64,000 nt of DNA from Bacillus carboniphilus. Lineage in GTDB: Bacteria > Bacillota > Bacilli > Bacillales > JC228. The DNA is taken from NCBI RefSeq assembly GCF_039522365.1, contig NZ_BAAADJ010000020.1, positions 1 through 64,000 on the forward strand. Reading direction: 5' to 3'. The notes below the pieces were generated by a model, which searched no databases, was not told the origin of the DNA, and was given only the letters and a program-made list of their open reading frames with translations. Positions 34,792-44,471 of this stretch are shown here, piece by piece (position 1 is the first letter of the stretch; every line of letters begins with the position of its first letter). A program made the translations under genes and the position numbers.

Positions 34792-35737
34792 CCGTTTCAA
34801 CTCCTTTTAGCCAGGTATAGGTTTTTTTTATACCTTCCTCTAGGGAGTGATGTTTATTCCAATTTAATTCAGCTTGTATTTTCTCTGCATTGATACATCT
34901 CCTCTGTACCACATCTACTTTTCGTTTAGGTGCAAACTTTACTGGGAGATCTTCATACCCTGTCATTTTTCGAATAACTTTTGCCAGGTCGAGAACACTC
35001 GTTTCAATTCCAGTTCCTACATTGTATACAGAACCGATTGCTTTCTCTTCCTGAACCACCAACAAAACCGCATCAAGTGCATCTTCAACATAGGTAAAAT
35101 CTCTCGTCTGGCTTCCGTCTCCATAAATAACCATAGGTTCCTGATTCTTTACAGCTTCAAAAAACTTGGAGACAACCCCACAATAAGGATTAGAAGCAAG
35201 TTGTCCAGGGCCGTATACGTTTGAAAATCTTATAATACTTATCGGCAAATGATACAGATGATGATAAACGTGGCAGTAGTGCTCCATCGAAAATTTACTT
35301 GCTGCATAAGGAAGACTAATATTATAGTAGTCCTCTGGTGTTGGTAAAATTTTTGCATCACCATATACAGAAGTAGTGGATGCATATACAAATCGTTTAA
35401 GTCTAGGACAGCATTGGACAGCCTTACGTAATAACAAACTGCCACCGTAAAGATTAGTATTGAAGTCTGCTTCAATATTCTCTACTGATAGGACTAAATT
35501 TTTACATGCAAAATGGAAGATGTACTCAACATGAGGTAGTACTTCTTCCAGAATGTTTTCATTTGTGAGACTTTCATGATAAAAAGATATTTGCTCTGAT
35601 TGGGGAATGGCTGCTCTATTTCCTGTTGATAAATCATCAATAATATAGATATGGTCACATAATGGGAGTAACTTTTTTACAAGTTGTGACCCTAAAAACC
35701 CTGCTCCTCCTGTAACCATAACTTTTCCTAGTTTCAT
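34766..35737 (-). CDS. NAD-dependent nucleotide-sugar epimerase/dehydratase
   Basis: 323-aa extended short-chain dehydrogenase. The nucleotide-binding GGAGFLGSQL (about 11-20) lies near the N-terminus, DDLSTGNR follows, and the catalytic set STTSVYG plus YAASK (about 118-148) is present. It is of the UDP-glucose 4-epimerase (GalE-like) group, which acts on UDP-linked hexoses, N-acetylhexosamines or uronic acids. It overlaps both neighbours (4 nt with the oxidoreductase gene, 26 nt with the GT), so it is strongly coupled in the operon. The exact sugar is not determined. Confidence 0.88.
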   Translation of the reverse strand: MKLGKVMVTGGAGFLGSQLVKKLLPLCDHIYIIDDLSTGNRAAIPQSEQISFYHESLTNENILEEVLPHVEYIFHFACKNLVLSVENIEADFNTNLYGGSLLLRKAVQCCPRLKRFVYASTTSVYGDAKILPTPEDYYNISLPYAASKFSMEHYCHVYHHLYHLPISIIRFSNVYGPGQLASNPYCGVVSKFFEAVKNQEPMVIYGDGSQTRDFTYVEDALDAVLLVVQEEKAIGSVYNVGTGIETSVLDLAKVIRKMTGYEDLPVKFAPKRKVDVVQRRCINAEKIQAELNWNKHHSLEEGIKKTYTWLKGVETDENISRYN

Positions 35738-36822
35738 TGAGTTTCTCCTTCCTTTCTAATCAAATTCACTGTCGAAAACGATGATAAAGGTAATTGGATC
35801 ACTTGTTTAGTCAGATCAGATTGATAAATAGCAAAAATTGTTTCTAGGGCTTTTTTGCCCTCTTCTCCACTTATTAGTAGATTTTGAGTGTCTGAATTGA
35901 TCGCTTCCATGAAATTTTGGTACATATAAATCTGTTCATTTCCATCGTCAGCAAGCTTAATCAACTCTTCCAAACTTGTATTTTCTCCCTCAATATACCA
36001 TCGGGAAATGGTATTTAAAGTTGGGCCCCCTTTGAGGGAAATCGTTCCCTTTTCTCCAAATATAGATAAAGAATATCCTAGATTATCTGGCTGGGTGATT
36101 ATATTTGCCTCTACAATCCCTTTTGCATTATTTTGAAAGTTTAATATTCCTAAAGCAATATCTTCCGTTTCTTTTTGTGCTGATGCATTTTCACAAATCT
36201 CACCATATACAGTTTTAACATCGCCTAGGAACCACTGAAGCAAATCAACTAAATGAATTCCTTGATTGATTAACATTCCACCATCACTGTTCCACTTTCC
36301 TCTCCAAGAAGCTGCAGAATAGTAGTCCTGTGAACGGTTAATCCGTATTGACACCACTCCTAAATATGGTTTTCCAATTTTCCCCTCATCTACTACCTTT
36401 TTAATTTTTTGCATCAACGGTCGAAATCTTAGCTGATGACAAACCATAAGCACCTTCTCTTTCTGTTTTGCCAATTGAATCAATTCATTAGATTCTTCAA
36501 TAGACAAAGCCATTGGTTTTTCTAAAATCACGTGCTTATTTGATAATAAAGCTGCTTTAGCCATTTGTGCATGTAGTCCAGAGATAGAGGTAATAATGAT
36601 TGCATCAATTTCTTGATTTGAGAGCATTTCTTCGTAATTTTTATAACCCTTCATTGGGTGAGTTTTTCCGGAATTATCTTGGTAAAATTGCTTGGATTCC
36701 TCCATTCTAACTTCAAGTAAATCACTAAGTGCGACTAACTGTGCCTCTTCACAATTGGATAAAGCCTGTATATGTTTTCTAGATATATATCCACAGCCAA
36801 TCAATCCAAATCTAATTGTCAT
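35734..36822 (-). CDS. Gfo/Idh/MocA oxidoreductase, candidate WbpB-type 3-dehydrogenase
   Basis: 362 aa. The N-terminal Rossmann fold starts IRFGLIGCGYISRKH (about 3-17), and the family EKP motif lies in VILEKPMALSIEES (about 96-109). The C-terminal beta-sheet domain has the SDGGMLINQGIHLVDLLQWF block with the catalytic His. In diamino-uronic acid pathways such an enzyme oxidises C3 of UDP-GlcNAcA so that a DegT aminotransferase can act. The aminotransferase gene overlaps it by 11 nt directly upstream, supporting this. Assignment to that step is inference. Confidence 0.87.
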   Translation of the reverse strand: MTIRFGLIGCGYISRKHIQALSNCEEAQLVALSDLLEVRMEESKQFYQDNSGKTHPMKGYKNYEEMLSNQEIDAIIITSISGLHAQMAKAALLSNKHVILEKPMALSIEESNELIQLAKQKEKVLMVCHQLRFRPLMQKIKKVVDEGKIGKPYLGVVSIRINRSQDYYSAASWRGKWNSDGGMLINQGIHLVDLLQWFLGDVKTVYGEICENASAQKETEDIALGILNFQNNAKGIVEANIITQPDNLGYSLSIFGEKGTISLKGGPTLNTISRWYIEGENTSLEELIKLADDGNEQIYMYQNFMEAINSDTQNLLISGEEGKKALETIFAIYQSDLTKQVIQLPLSSFSTVNLIRKEGETQ

Positions 36823-37927
36823 TTTTCACCCCTCCTGTTTTGCATAAAATAGATATAATTTTATCCTGTTCATCTTCTGTTAAAAAAGGATGCATGGGAA
36901 TGGCAAATAGTCTTTCTGATACCGACTCTGACTGTGGCATGTCCCCTTTTTTATACCCAAGGAAGGCATATACTTCTTGGAGATGCAAGCAAAGAGGGTA
37001 GTACACGCCTGATTGAATCTGAGATTTAGATAGTTCGTCCATTATTTCTTCTCTCATAACAGACTCAACACAGAACAAATGATATATGTGGGTTCGGTTA
37101 TCCGCTTCAAAAGGTAATTTAATGTGAGGTGAATTCTGGAGATACTGTTGATAACGTTTCGCTAGATTTCTTCTATTTTCATTCCATTCGTCTATTTTTT
37201 CTAGATTTATCAGTAAAATGGCTGCATGAATCTCATCAAGCCGACTATTGTACCCAATACGATCATGAAAATATTTTTGTGTGGACCCATGAGTCCGAAG
37301 TTTTCTTATATTTTCAGCCAATTCTTTATTGGAGGTCGTAATAATCCCTCCGTCTCCCATTGTCCCCAGGTTTTTTGTCGGAAAAAACGAGAAACAGGCT
37401 GCGTCTGCTAAACTTCCAACTGGCTGATTGTTGTATGTTGATCCAAACGCTTGGCATGCATCTTCAATCACGTAAAGATGATGTTTTTTTGCAATTTCCA
37501 TGATTTCATTCATATCCGCTGGTTGTCCGAACAAGTGAACTGGAATTATCGCTTTTGTAGCCGATGTGATTTTCCTTTCAACTTCAGAAGGGTCAATATT
37601 ATAGGTAAGTGGGTTAATATCTGCAAATACTGGTACAGCTCCCACCCTCGATATAGCCTCTGCACTTGCAAAAAAAGTGAACGGAGTAGTGATCACTTCA
37701 TCTCCCTTTCCTATACCTAACGCATCTAGAGTCAAAACAAGGGCATCTGTACCATTAGCAACTGCTATTGCATCAGACACCCCAATTCTTTTTTCAATTC
37801 TTTCCTCAAGTTCTTTAACCCTTGGTCCTAGAATGTACTGCCCACTTGCAATAACCTCATCTATTTCCTGTAGAATTTCTTTTTTAACACTCTCAAACTG
37901 ACGTTTTAAGTCCACTAGATTAATCAT
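36812..37927 (-). CDS. DegT/DnrJ/EryC1/StrS sugar aminotransferase, WbpE-like
   Basis: 371-aa PLP-dependent enzyme. It has the family start INLVDLKRQFESVKKEI, the substrate segment GQYILGPRV, ANGTDALVL, VIEDACQAFGS, and the PLP-binding Lys in FFPTKNLGTMGDGG (about 181-194). The whole sequence reads much like WbpE, which makes UDP-GlcNAc(3NH2)A from the 3-keto sugar and glutamate. It is the first gene of the four-gene sugar operon. Upstream is a 300-bp divergent promoter region shared with the UDP-sugar dehydrogenase gene. Confidence 0.9.
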   Translation of the reverse strand: MINLVDLKRQFESVKKEILQEIDEVIASGQYILGPRVKELEERIEKRIGVSDAIAVANGTDALVLTLDALGIGKGDEVITTPFTFFASAEAISRVGAVPVFADINPLTYNIDPSEVERKITSATKAIIPVHLFGQPADMNEIMEIAKKHHLYVIEDACQAFGSTYNNQPVGSLADAACFSFFPTKNLGTMGDGGIITTSNKELAENIRKLRTHGSTQKYFHDRIGYNSRLDEIHAAILLINLEKIDEWNENRRNLAKRYQQYLQNSPHIKLPFEADNRTHIYHLFCVESVMREEIMDELSKSQIQSGVYYPLCLHLQEVYAFLGYKKGDMPQSESVSERLFAIPMHPFLTEDEQDKIISILCKTGGVKNDN

Positions 37928-38234
37928 TTTCTTCCCCTTCTTTTCTATCTCAAATTTTATACTGTCCTATTACTTTTTTGAGATCTTGATTTTATTTTTT
38001 CAACATAACCTATGACAGATGATACTGGTGCGGAACGGCAAAAAACCTAGTTTCCTACTTTAATTAAGGTTTATCGCTCTTAAAAATTGATTTACTAGCG
38101 TTCACTTCTTACTAGACTCATTGGATTCCCTTTTTTTGCCTAAATTTCTACAATTCAGATGTTTGTCCATTCCCTAACAAGACAAAATGCATACATTACA
38201 ATAACTGACATCAGTTGAAAGGGTGATAAATAAA
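37928..38234. promoter_or_regulatory. Divergent promoter region of the sugar-nucleotide genes
   Basis: About 300 bp without a gene. It contains one CATAnnnTA SigK-like -10 on each strand: CATAGGTTA (38006-38014, minus) facing the aminotransferase operon and CATACATTA (38190-38198, plus) facing the dehydrogenase. Neither has an AC at exactly 16-17 bp, so both are weaker than the four better matches in this window. Confidence 0.4.
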
Positions 38235-39548
38235 ATGGAAGTACATGATGAACTTGTAATGGCTAAAGAGACAGTTGCTGTTATTGGTCTAGGCTTTGTT
38301 GGGCTACCTTTATCAGTTATGCTGGCTGAAAAGGGGTTCCATGTAACAGGAATCGATGTGGACAACAGTAAAATAAATAAAATTATGAATTTCCAAAGTT
38401 ATATTGGAGATATTGATAATTCAAGGTTAAAGAAAGTTGTAAACAACGGATGGTTACATCCAACTTCTAATTTTGATGAAATAAGAGCAGTTAAAAATAT
38501 TATTATTTGTGTTCCGACACCTCTGACAAACGATAAAAAACCTGATATACAATTTATCCTTAAAGCAGGAAAGGAAATTCAGAAGAGACTGCAAAGTGGC
38601 CAACTTATTATATTAGAAAGTTCCACTTTCCCTGGTACTACTAAGGAAATTTTATTGCCTATACTAGAAGAAAGTGGATTAAAAGTAGGTACAGACTTTT
38701 TTCTAGCAAATTCTCCAGAAAGAATTGATCCTGGAAATAGTAAATATTCTGTAGATGAAATCCCTAAAGTAATTGGTGGTATTACAAATAAGTGTAAGGA
38801 AGTGGCAGTCTCATTTTATAGAAAGGTTTATAAGACGGTTGTCCCTGTTACCTCAGCAGAAGCAGCAGAGTTTACCAAACTCCTAGAAAATACATTTAGG
38901 TTTGTTAACATCTCCTTTATTAATGAGATGGCCATTCTTTGCGAGCAATTAAAAATCGATATCTGGGAGGTAATAGAAGCCGCCTCAACTAAACCATATG
39001 GTTTTACTCCGTTTTATCCAGGTCCTGGAATAGGTGGCCATTGTATTCCTGTCGACCCATTATATCTTCAATGGAAACTGAAGCAATTAGATACAACAAG
39101 TGAATTCATTTCAATCTCTAGCCAAACAAATGAGAGAATAATCGAACACATCACAAGCCGTGTTGAAAAGATTCTGAATCCTACTTCTCTATCCTCGGCA
39201 AAGATTCTTATTTACGGGGTTACTTATAAAAAGGACGTGGCAGATACAAGGGATTCTACTGCTATAGAGGTGATGAAACAATTAAGACAAAAAGGGGCCG
39301 ACGTCCAATATCATGACCCTTACGTTCCGTTATTAAATATTGCAGGTGATATATATGCATCCAAGGATATGACGGAGGATTTACTGCGTGAAATGGACTG
39401 TGTCATCATTTTAACTGACCATGCCGTTATACCGTTGGAGCAAATCGTAACCCATGCACGAATTGTTTTTGATACGAAAAATGTAACAAAGGGCCTGAAT
39501 GAATCTTCCTTAATTGTCCGCTTAGGTGAAGGTAGTATCGACCTTTAA
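38235..39548 (+). CDS. UDP-N-acetylglucosamine/UDP-glucose 6-dehydrogenase family, WbpA-like
   Basis: 437 aa from MEVHDELVMA, with AAAGGGTGAT 7 nt upstream. It has the NAD site VAVIGLGFVGLPLS (about 15-28), the central SPERIDPGN, and the catalytic-Cys block PGIGGHCIPVDP (about 255-266). The C-terminal domain has the TYKKDVADTRDS signature. SPERIDPG and GGHCIPVDP are typical of WbpA/WbpO-type enzymes that oxidise C6 of UDP-HexNAc, rather than of UDP-glucose dehydrogenases. It would supply the first step for the aminotransferase operon encoded divergently. Confidence 0.88.
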   Translation: MEVHDELVMAKETVAVIGLGFVGLPLSVMLAEKGFHVTGIDVDNSKINKIMNFQSYIGDIDNSRLKKVVNNGWLHPTSNFDEIRAVKNIIICVPTPLTNDKKPDIQFILKAGKEIQKRLQSGQLIILESSTFPGTTKEILLPILEESGLKVGTDFFLANSPERIDPGNSKYSVDEIPKVIGGITNKCKEVAVSFYRKVYKTVVPVTSAEAAEFTKLLENTFRFVNISFINEMAILCEQLKIDIWEVIEAASTKPYGFTPFYPGPGIGGHCIPVDPLYLQWKLKQLDTTSEFISISSQTNERIIEHITSRVEKILNPTSLSSAKILIYGVTYKKDVADTRDSTAIEVMKQLRQKGADVQYHDPYVPLLNIAGDIYASKDMTEDLLREMDCVIILTDHAVIPLEQIVTHARIVFDTKNVTKGLNESSLIVRLGEGSIDL

Positions 39549-39771
39549 ATAGGACAGGCAATTTTTTTGAAAAATATTAGATAGATACTTTACATGAAGT
39601 AGAATTTGATTTTTTAAAAGATTTTACTGTATTCAAAAATTTATACACCATATACCGCGACTGGAGTCACAAATGTACGGTAGTGGTCATAAAACTGACA
39701 CAAGGATTACACTATGAAAATCCCATTTTTTTTGTCGCTTGAAAGCCATCCTTATAAACTAGGATAAGGAC

Positions 39772-39821
39772 AAAGCCTGTATCTAGATTACAAATATAAG
39801 ACATAGACACAGGCTTTTTTT
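39772..39821 (+). terminator. Terminator of the UDP-sugar dehydrogenase gene
   Basis: A 13-position stem with one mismatch (AAGCCTGTATCTA / TAGACACAGGCTT) followed by a T-run. The preceding 220 bp from 39549 show no gene. Confidence 0.85.
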
Positions 39822-39855
39822 CTTCCAAAATACCATTCCAAAAGGAAATTTTTAT

Positions 39856-41145
39856 CTATTTGTTATTCACCTGTTCATCATAGATTTGGGCTATCTTGGC
39901 ACTGTTGGTATTCATATTATGATATTGCTCTACATATTTTCTCCCTTTAACGCCTATATCCTGCAGTTGATCTGGTTCTTCTAATAAACCTTTGACTACA
40001 TTCACAATCGTGTCAGGATTTGCAGTTATAATTGGAAGGTCTTTAGAATATTGATCACGCATGAATTCACTTATATAACAAATGACCGGTTTCCCCATTG
40101 CCATAGATTCAACAGCAAGTAAACCATAACTTCCAATATGAAGTTGATCGATAATTAAATCAGCGGACTGATATAGTTGTTTGGCTTTTTCATGAGACAT
40201 ACCTTGAATGATTTGAAAATCAAAGTCATATGACTCTCTCAATTCTTCCATTGCCTTTAGAATATATGGTGTCCCCTTAATTTCCGGGGACGTTGGAGCA
40301 TGTACAATGGTAAATTTTTTATTATTTGGATGTGCCTTTGGTTTATACACCTCAAGGTCCACCATTAAAGGAACAATATAAACTTTTTTATAATAATTTT
40401 TGACATACTGATATAGTTCTTCATCTGCAACTACACATGCTTCTATTTGGTTACCTAACATAGAAAGTTTGTTTTTTATCCATCTTTCATTTAAAACCTT
40501 TGCCTTCGCGAAAGGGTTTGTCTTTAATGCCTCGGAAAGAATTCTTACCTCACTCCCCCAATGGTGCATAAGAATTGGTTTTTGTTCATTTTTAATGAGT
40601 TGAATATCCGATTGTGTTTGAGTAAGTGAAGTGCCGAAGTGAAAATGGAAGAGATCGTAATAAGGAATAATTTCAGAGGAAAATCGAGTTAGTTTGTTTC
40701 CTATTTGATGTTTGTTCTCTTTTGATATTGGCCACATATAATTAGATGAATAATTAAGATAAGTAGGAAAATAATTTAATGTATTATTTCGATATCCGAG
40801 CTTTTGCGTCCCTTTGGCAATTGTATTCATCTGGTTCGCAATTTCAATTGTGCCTTGAAGAATACTTAATTTCTTATTAGCCAAAGAGTTCGTAGGTTTG
40901 ATAGCTGATGTTAATAAATCCTTTAAAGAATGCAAAGTTTTGTTATCTTCAAACTCATATAAGCCTCTCCATATCCAAAGCCAACCATTCTCCAAATTTT
41001 CTTGCTTGATAGCAGATAAAGCTTGTTTTATATAAAAATTTGGAGATTCAATGTCCATTTCTGAATCCGATAAAAATGAATTTTCTTGTTCGGAGTTAGT
41101 AATATTTAAAATCTTCAATGCCTCTTTTTTGTAAATATTAGTCAT
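39856..41145 (-). CDS. GT4-like glycosyltransferase, paralog 3, with N-terminal extension
   Basis: 429 aa. The C-terminal 330 residues match the two other GTs (TIEIANQMN, MHHWGSEVR, VHAPTSPEIKGTPYIL, LIIDQLHIGSYGLLAVESMA). The extra N-terminal 90 residues are helical and acidic, perhaps a localisation or dimer domain. AAGGAGG precedes the ATG. A SigK-type promoter lies 32-58 bp upstream of the start codon, suggesting expression in the late mother cell. It is single-gene, and terminates near the hairpin at 39772. Confidence 0.87.
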   Translation of the reverse strand: MTNIYKKEALKILNITNSEQENSFLSDSEMDIESPNFYIKQALSAIKQENLENGWLWIWRGLYEFEDNKTLHSLKDLLTSAIKPTNSLANKKLSILQGTIEIANQMNTIAKGTQKLGYRNNTLNYFPTYLNYSSNYMWPISKENKHQIGNKLTRFSSEIIPYYDLFHFHFGTSLTQTQSDIQLIKNEQKPILMHHWGSEVRILSEALKTNPFAKAKVLNERWIKNKLSMLGNQIEACVVADEELYQYVKNYYKKVYIVPLMVDLEVYKPKAHPNNKKFTIVHAPTSPEIKGTPYILKAMEELRESYDFDFQIIQGMSHEKAKQLYQSADLIIDQLHIGSYGLLAVESMAMGKPVICYISEFMRDQYSKDLPIITANPDTIVNVVKGLLEEPDQLQDIGVKGRKYVEQYHNMNTNSAKIAQIYDEQVNNK

Positions 41146-41176
41146 TTCATTTCCTCCTTCAAGGTAAGTCCTCTTT

Positions 41177-41203
41177 TATTTTATGAACGGTAGAATAAAA
41201 TGT
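41177..41203 (-). promoter_or_regulatory. SigK-type promoter of GT paralog 3
   Basis: AC, 16 bp, then CATAAAATA, matching AC-N16-CATAnnnTA on the minus strand. Confidence 0.65.
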
Positions 41204-41353
41204 TTATTGGTTACAAGTAATTGTAATTATTGAACCATAAAGCAGTGGCTAAAGAGTCTATATATGAAAAGGAGAAAGCCCACACCCCTACCTCGGAAAG
41301 CGGGCCCACTTAAATGGAAAACAACAGTCAAGTTTAACGGTGTCAAAACGAAA

Positions 41354-41377
41354 GACCCTGTCATTGTTGACAGGGTC
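41354..41377. terminator. Hairpin downstream of dgkB
   Basis: Perfect 10-bp stem GACCCTGTCA / TGACAGGGTC with a four-base loop. The better T-run is on the plus strand, but only dgkB ends here, so it probably ends dgkB in the TTTCGTTTT direction. Confidence 0.75.
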
Positions 41378-41386
41378 CTTTTTCCT

Positions 41387-42298
41387 TTAAACTCGATCTT
41401 CTTCTTTAATATCGTTAATCGGTACAAAGACTTCTACATGTCTATATAGATTTACAAATTCAGCTGGAAGAATCCCACCGAATTCTCCATCTAAATTTAA
41501 CTGCATTTTTTGTTCGGAAGTAACCTTAACCCTATTGGCCTTTGTATAGATAACATGTTCATCATAAATATGTTCTCCGCGAATAGCCAAAGTCGCCAGA
41601 CGAATAAATTCTGCTAAATTCGTTTTCTTTAAAACAAGTAAAGTAAACATTCCATCATTTAATGAGGCATCTGGAGCTAGTTTTTCAAAGCCGCCGACTG
41701 AATTGGTATTTGCAATAAGAAATAACATGATTTCCCCTTCAAATTCTTTCCCGTCGTACTCAATTCGTGCATTCGTTGCTTTGATGGAAGGAAGCATTTC
41801 TACCCCTTTCATGTAATAGGCAAGCTGTCCTAGCATGGTTTTCAGTTTACTTGGTACCTCATATGTAAGCTCGGTTAAGCGGCCACCACCTGCTATGTTA
41901 ATAAAATATTTATCATTCATTTTCCCAATATCTATGGGAATGCTATCACCGTTTATGATAATATCAATCGCTTTTGGAATACTTCTTGGGACACGAATAG
42001 CTCTAGCGAAATCATTCGTGGTTCCCATTGGGATTATTCCCAATTTAGGACGATATTCTTTTTCAGCTAAGCCATTCACAACCTCATAGATTGTCCCATC
42101 CCCACCCGCCGCGATGACCACATCGTATTTGCGCTCTACAGCTGTTTCTGCTGCTTTTGTGGCATCACCTTCTCCGGTTGTTGCATGACATGAAGTCTCA
42201 TAACCAGCCTCTTCTAGTCTTTGAAGCACCTCTGGTAAATGCTTTCGAAACGCTTCGCGTCCTGATGTAGGATTATATATAATTCGTGCTCTTTTCAT
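41387..42298 (-). CDS. dgkB: Diacylglycerol kinase DgkB
   Basis: 303 aa from MKRARIIYNPTSGREAF, the same start and length as the B. subtilis enzyme; AAAGGA lies 8 nt upstream. It has a DAGK catalytic N-terminal domain with AAGGDGTIYEVVNGL (about 62-76), followed by the two-layer C-terminal domain. It phosphorylates diacylglycerol released by lipoteichoic acid synthesis back to phosphatidic acid at the membrane. In B. subtilis it is adjacent to rlmCD (yefA); here about 18 kb separate the two. Confidence 0.95.
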   Translation of the reverse strand: MKRARIIYNPTSGREAFRKHLPEVLQRLEEAGYETSCHATTGEGDATKAAETAVERKYDVVIAAGGDGTIYEVVNGLAEKEYRPKLGIIPMGTTNDFARAIRVPRSIPKAIDIIINGDSIPIDIGKMNDKYFINIAGGGRLTELTYEVPSKLKTMLGQLAYYMKGVEMLPSIKATNARIEYDGKEFEGEIMLFLIANTNSVGGFEKLAPDASLNDGMFTLLVLKKTNLAEFIRLATLAIRGEHIYDEHVIYTKANRVKVTSEQKMQLNLDGEFGGILPAEFVNLYRHVEVFVPINDIKEEDRV

Positions 42299-42412
42299 CA
42301 TAATCATCCTTTTTGGCCTGCAATATTTTCCACTATTTAACATAATAACTATGGTTTTTCATAAAATCAATCCATAATATACAGTATGGGCGAAAATAGG
42401 CAAATACAAAAT

Positions 42413-42438
42413 AAAAAAGAAGGAAATCTCCTTCTTCT
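42413..42438 (-). terminator. Terminator of the ECF operon
   Basis: Minus-strand stem AAGAAGGA / TCCTTCTT followed by T6, 40 nt past the stop at 42478. Confidence 0.88.
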
Positions 42439-42477
42439 TAAAAAATTTTAATTGTTCATTTTATCAAAGCACAATCT

Positions 42478-43407
42478 TTACGGTGTTTGTTGAACAATCA
42501 GGGAGTATGCATTAAGGATATGTATTCCCGAAGCTGATTCTTCAAACAAGGAAACATTTTTTGGATTGTATGGTTCTTCTCCATATTCAGTAATGTCCTC
42601 TTGTTTTTCAAACTTTAACTCTTCTACATTTGTAGATACTTGTTGAACTCCAAGTGCTTCCAATCCAATTGGATGGTCTTTTTCCAGATATACCGATATC
42701 TCATGACTATCTTTTATAACCCAATCGCCTAGCATCATTCGCGGCTTTAATATAATCGGTGCGTATTCTCCCATTACCTCAAGATTCACATGCTGAGGAA
42801 TAAGAATTGTGGGATTCATTGTGTAATAAGTGGAGAATGGCCCCGCTGTTCTTGCCGGTTTTTTGATTGTAACAAAGAGAGTATCGCCTTTTTTAGTTGC
42901 TGTAATATAGTCTTCTGTCCTCTGTATTTTTCCAGCTTCTCTATCAAACTCTCCGGAATATGTACCAAAAATGGATAGAGTTGATGAAGGGGATGTTTCA
43001 AGAGTTAGTGTACTCTCACTTTGGCTCTTCACCACAACGCGTTCAATCTCGTCATTCAGTGATTGATCATACTCTGGTAATTCCATTGTTAAGTACTCCC
43101 TCATTAAGAGTCTTTCGACATAATCCGTAATACCAATCTGTGATAAGACTACAAATGCTAAACCAACCATACCCAACATACCTACAAAAAAGATACTCAA
43201 TATATCATATCTCAATCTTTCTTTTCCCGCTCTTTGAAGCCAAAGATAAAGTAACACCTCGACTCCTAGAACAATAAAAATAAATGGCCACCAGCTAACC
43301 AACATATGGTTTACATTCACTTCAGTAAACTGAGAAACCAGAAGAGTAATCCCTAATATAAGCAAGGATGCCCCCATTGAAAATGTACCAACTCGCCATG
43401 TTCTCAT
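42478..43407 (-). CDS. Membrane protein of the ECF operon, adhesin-like C-terminus
   Basis: 309 aa. Three hydrophobic spans lie in the first 95 residues (MGASLLILGITLLVSQF; WWPFIFIVLGVEVLLYLW; FFVGMLGMVGLAFVVL). The rest is an extracytoplasmic beta-rich domain (ESTLTLETSPSSTLSIFG; PTILIPQHVNLEVMGEYAPI), similar in layout to DUF4097/LiaF-like stress proteins. It is the last gene of a sigma/anti-sigma operon and overlaps the gene before it by 4 nt. It is probably an envelope-stress output or sensor. I cannot name a family with certainty. Confidence 0.7.
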   Translation of the reverse strand: MRTWRVGTFSMGASLLILGITLLVSQFTEVNVNHMLVSWWPFIFIVLGVEVLLYLWLQRAGKERLRYDILSIFFVGMLGMVGLAFVVLSQIGITDYVERLLMREYLTMELPEYDQSLNDEIERVVVKSQSESTLTLETSPSSTLSIFGTYSGEFDREAGKIQRTEDYITATKKGDTLFVTIKKPARTAGPFSTYYTMNPTILIPQHVNLEVMGEYAPIILKPRMMLGDWVIKDSHEISVYLEKDHPIGLEALGVQQVSTNVEELKFEKQEDITEYGEEPYNPKNVSLFEESASGIHILNAYSLIVQQTP

Positions 43408-44471
43408 TCGCTAATCTCCTCTTTCTTTTGTGAGGATTGACCCATTAACAGCTTGATTCCCCCTATAATTAAAAGAATACAGATAATTGTTGTTTGGAAA
43501 TAGCGATGGAACCAGTAATAGATATCCACATCAAATATTCTTTGTATGACTGGAGCAAGCCCTGGTAACAATGCGTTCGCTGAGAAATAGTAAAGACCGA
43601 TGAAGACCAACCCAAATCCTACCCATTTTTGATGATTCACAATATGAGAGATAATTGGGATATCCTCCTGTGCTTCATCCGTTTTAGAAGCTTTTTGCAA
43701 CCCATCGAAAAAGCTATAGAACCATATAATTGGGATCAAGAATAGGAAAACCCCTAACCGTAATACATCTAAGACGTAAATGGCAAAAAGAAAAGCTGCC
43801 ATCAATTGAATTCCACGCTTTTGCAACCCTAGATACAAATGTCCGGCTCCTGGAAAAATAGATAGGAAGGTTGCAATCGCCTTACTCTTCTTCCCTTCCT
43901 CGTTCCTTCGTTCAAAGTCCTCAAGGATAGTTCGATCTACTAATTCTTCTCCACGACGTTTCTTTTCTAATAGCTGCATCGCATCAAAAAATCCATAGAA
44001 CCAAATAACAGGTAACAATAGTAAGAAAATCAAAAACTCACCACGATGGGATATGAATGTTACAAAAAACACCATAACACCCAGTCCTAGAAAGGCCGCT
44101 AATAAAGTTATTCCTCTATTCATCAAACCTAGTTGAAAGTGACCTAATCCAGGTACGAACGATAAAATAATGGTGTAGAACCGCTCCGTATCTGTTTGTA
44201 CTTCACTAGTTGGATCTCCTTCTCTTTTATTCATAATTTTCGAAGCGGTGATACCTGTGTCAATGATATTGATGACATAAAGAATACCTGCCCCTAAAAA
44301 TCCAAGGGCAATAAATTCACCTCTCCAAGTGATTTCATGTAAGATAAAACCTGCTATGGGACCACCAAAAACCCCGGCCATATAGAATAATGCTCTTATG
44401 ATTTTTCCAAGATACAAAAGCCCTCCACCAGGGAAAAAAGCTAATAAAAACGCTATAATTGGATTTTTCAT
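43404..44471 (-). CDS. Multispanning membrane protein with three TM2-like repeats
   Basis: 355 aa, with about nine or ten hydrophobic spans arranged as three repeats of a PGxGxLYLGxxxRGxxLM..WFYxFFD pattern (FFPGGGLLYLG; FVPGLGHFQLG; IFPGAGHLYLG). Such TM2/DUF5683-like proteins have no known biochemical activity. Overlaps of 4 nt on both sides tie it to the anti-sigma gene upstream and the membrane protein downstream. Confidence 0.75.
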   Translation of the reverse strand: MKNPIIAFLLAFFPGGGLLYLGKIIRALFYMAGVFGGPIAGFILHEITWRGEFIALGFLGAGILYVINIIDTGITASKIMNKREGDPTSEVQTDTERFYTIILSFVPGLGHFQLGLMNRGITLLAAFLGLGVMVFFVTFISHRGEFLIFLLLLPVIWFYGFFDAMQLLEKKRRGEELVDRTILEDFERRNEEGKKSKAIATFLSIFPGAGHLYLGLQKRGIQLMAAFLFAIYVLDVLRLGVFLFLIPIIWFYSFFDGLQKASKTDEAQEDIPIISHIVNHQKWVGFGLVFIGLYYFSANALLPGLAPVIQRIFDVDIYYWFHRYFQTTIICILLIIGGIKLLMGQSSQKKEEISE

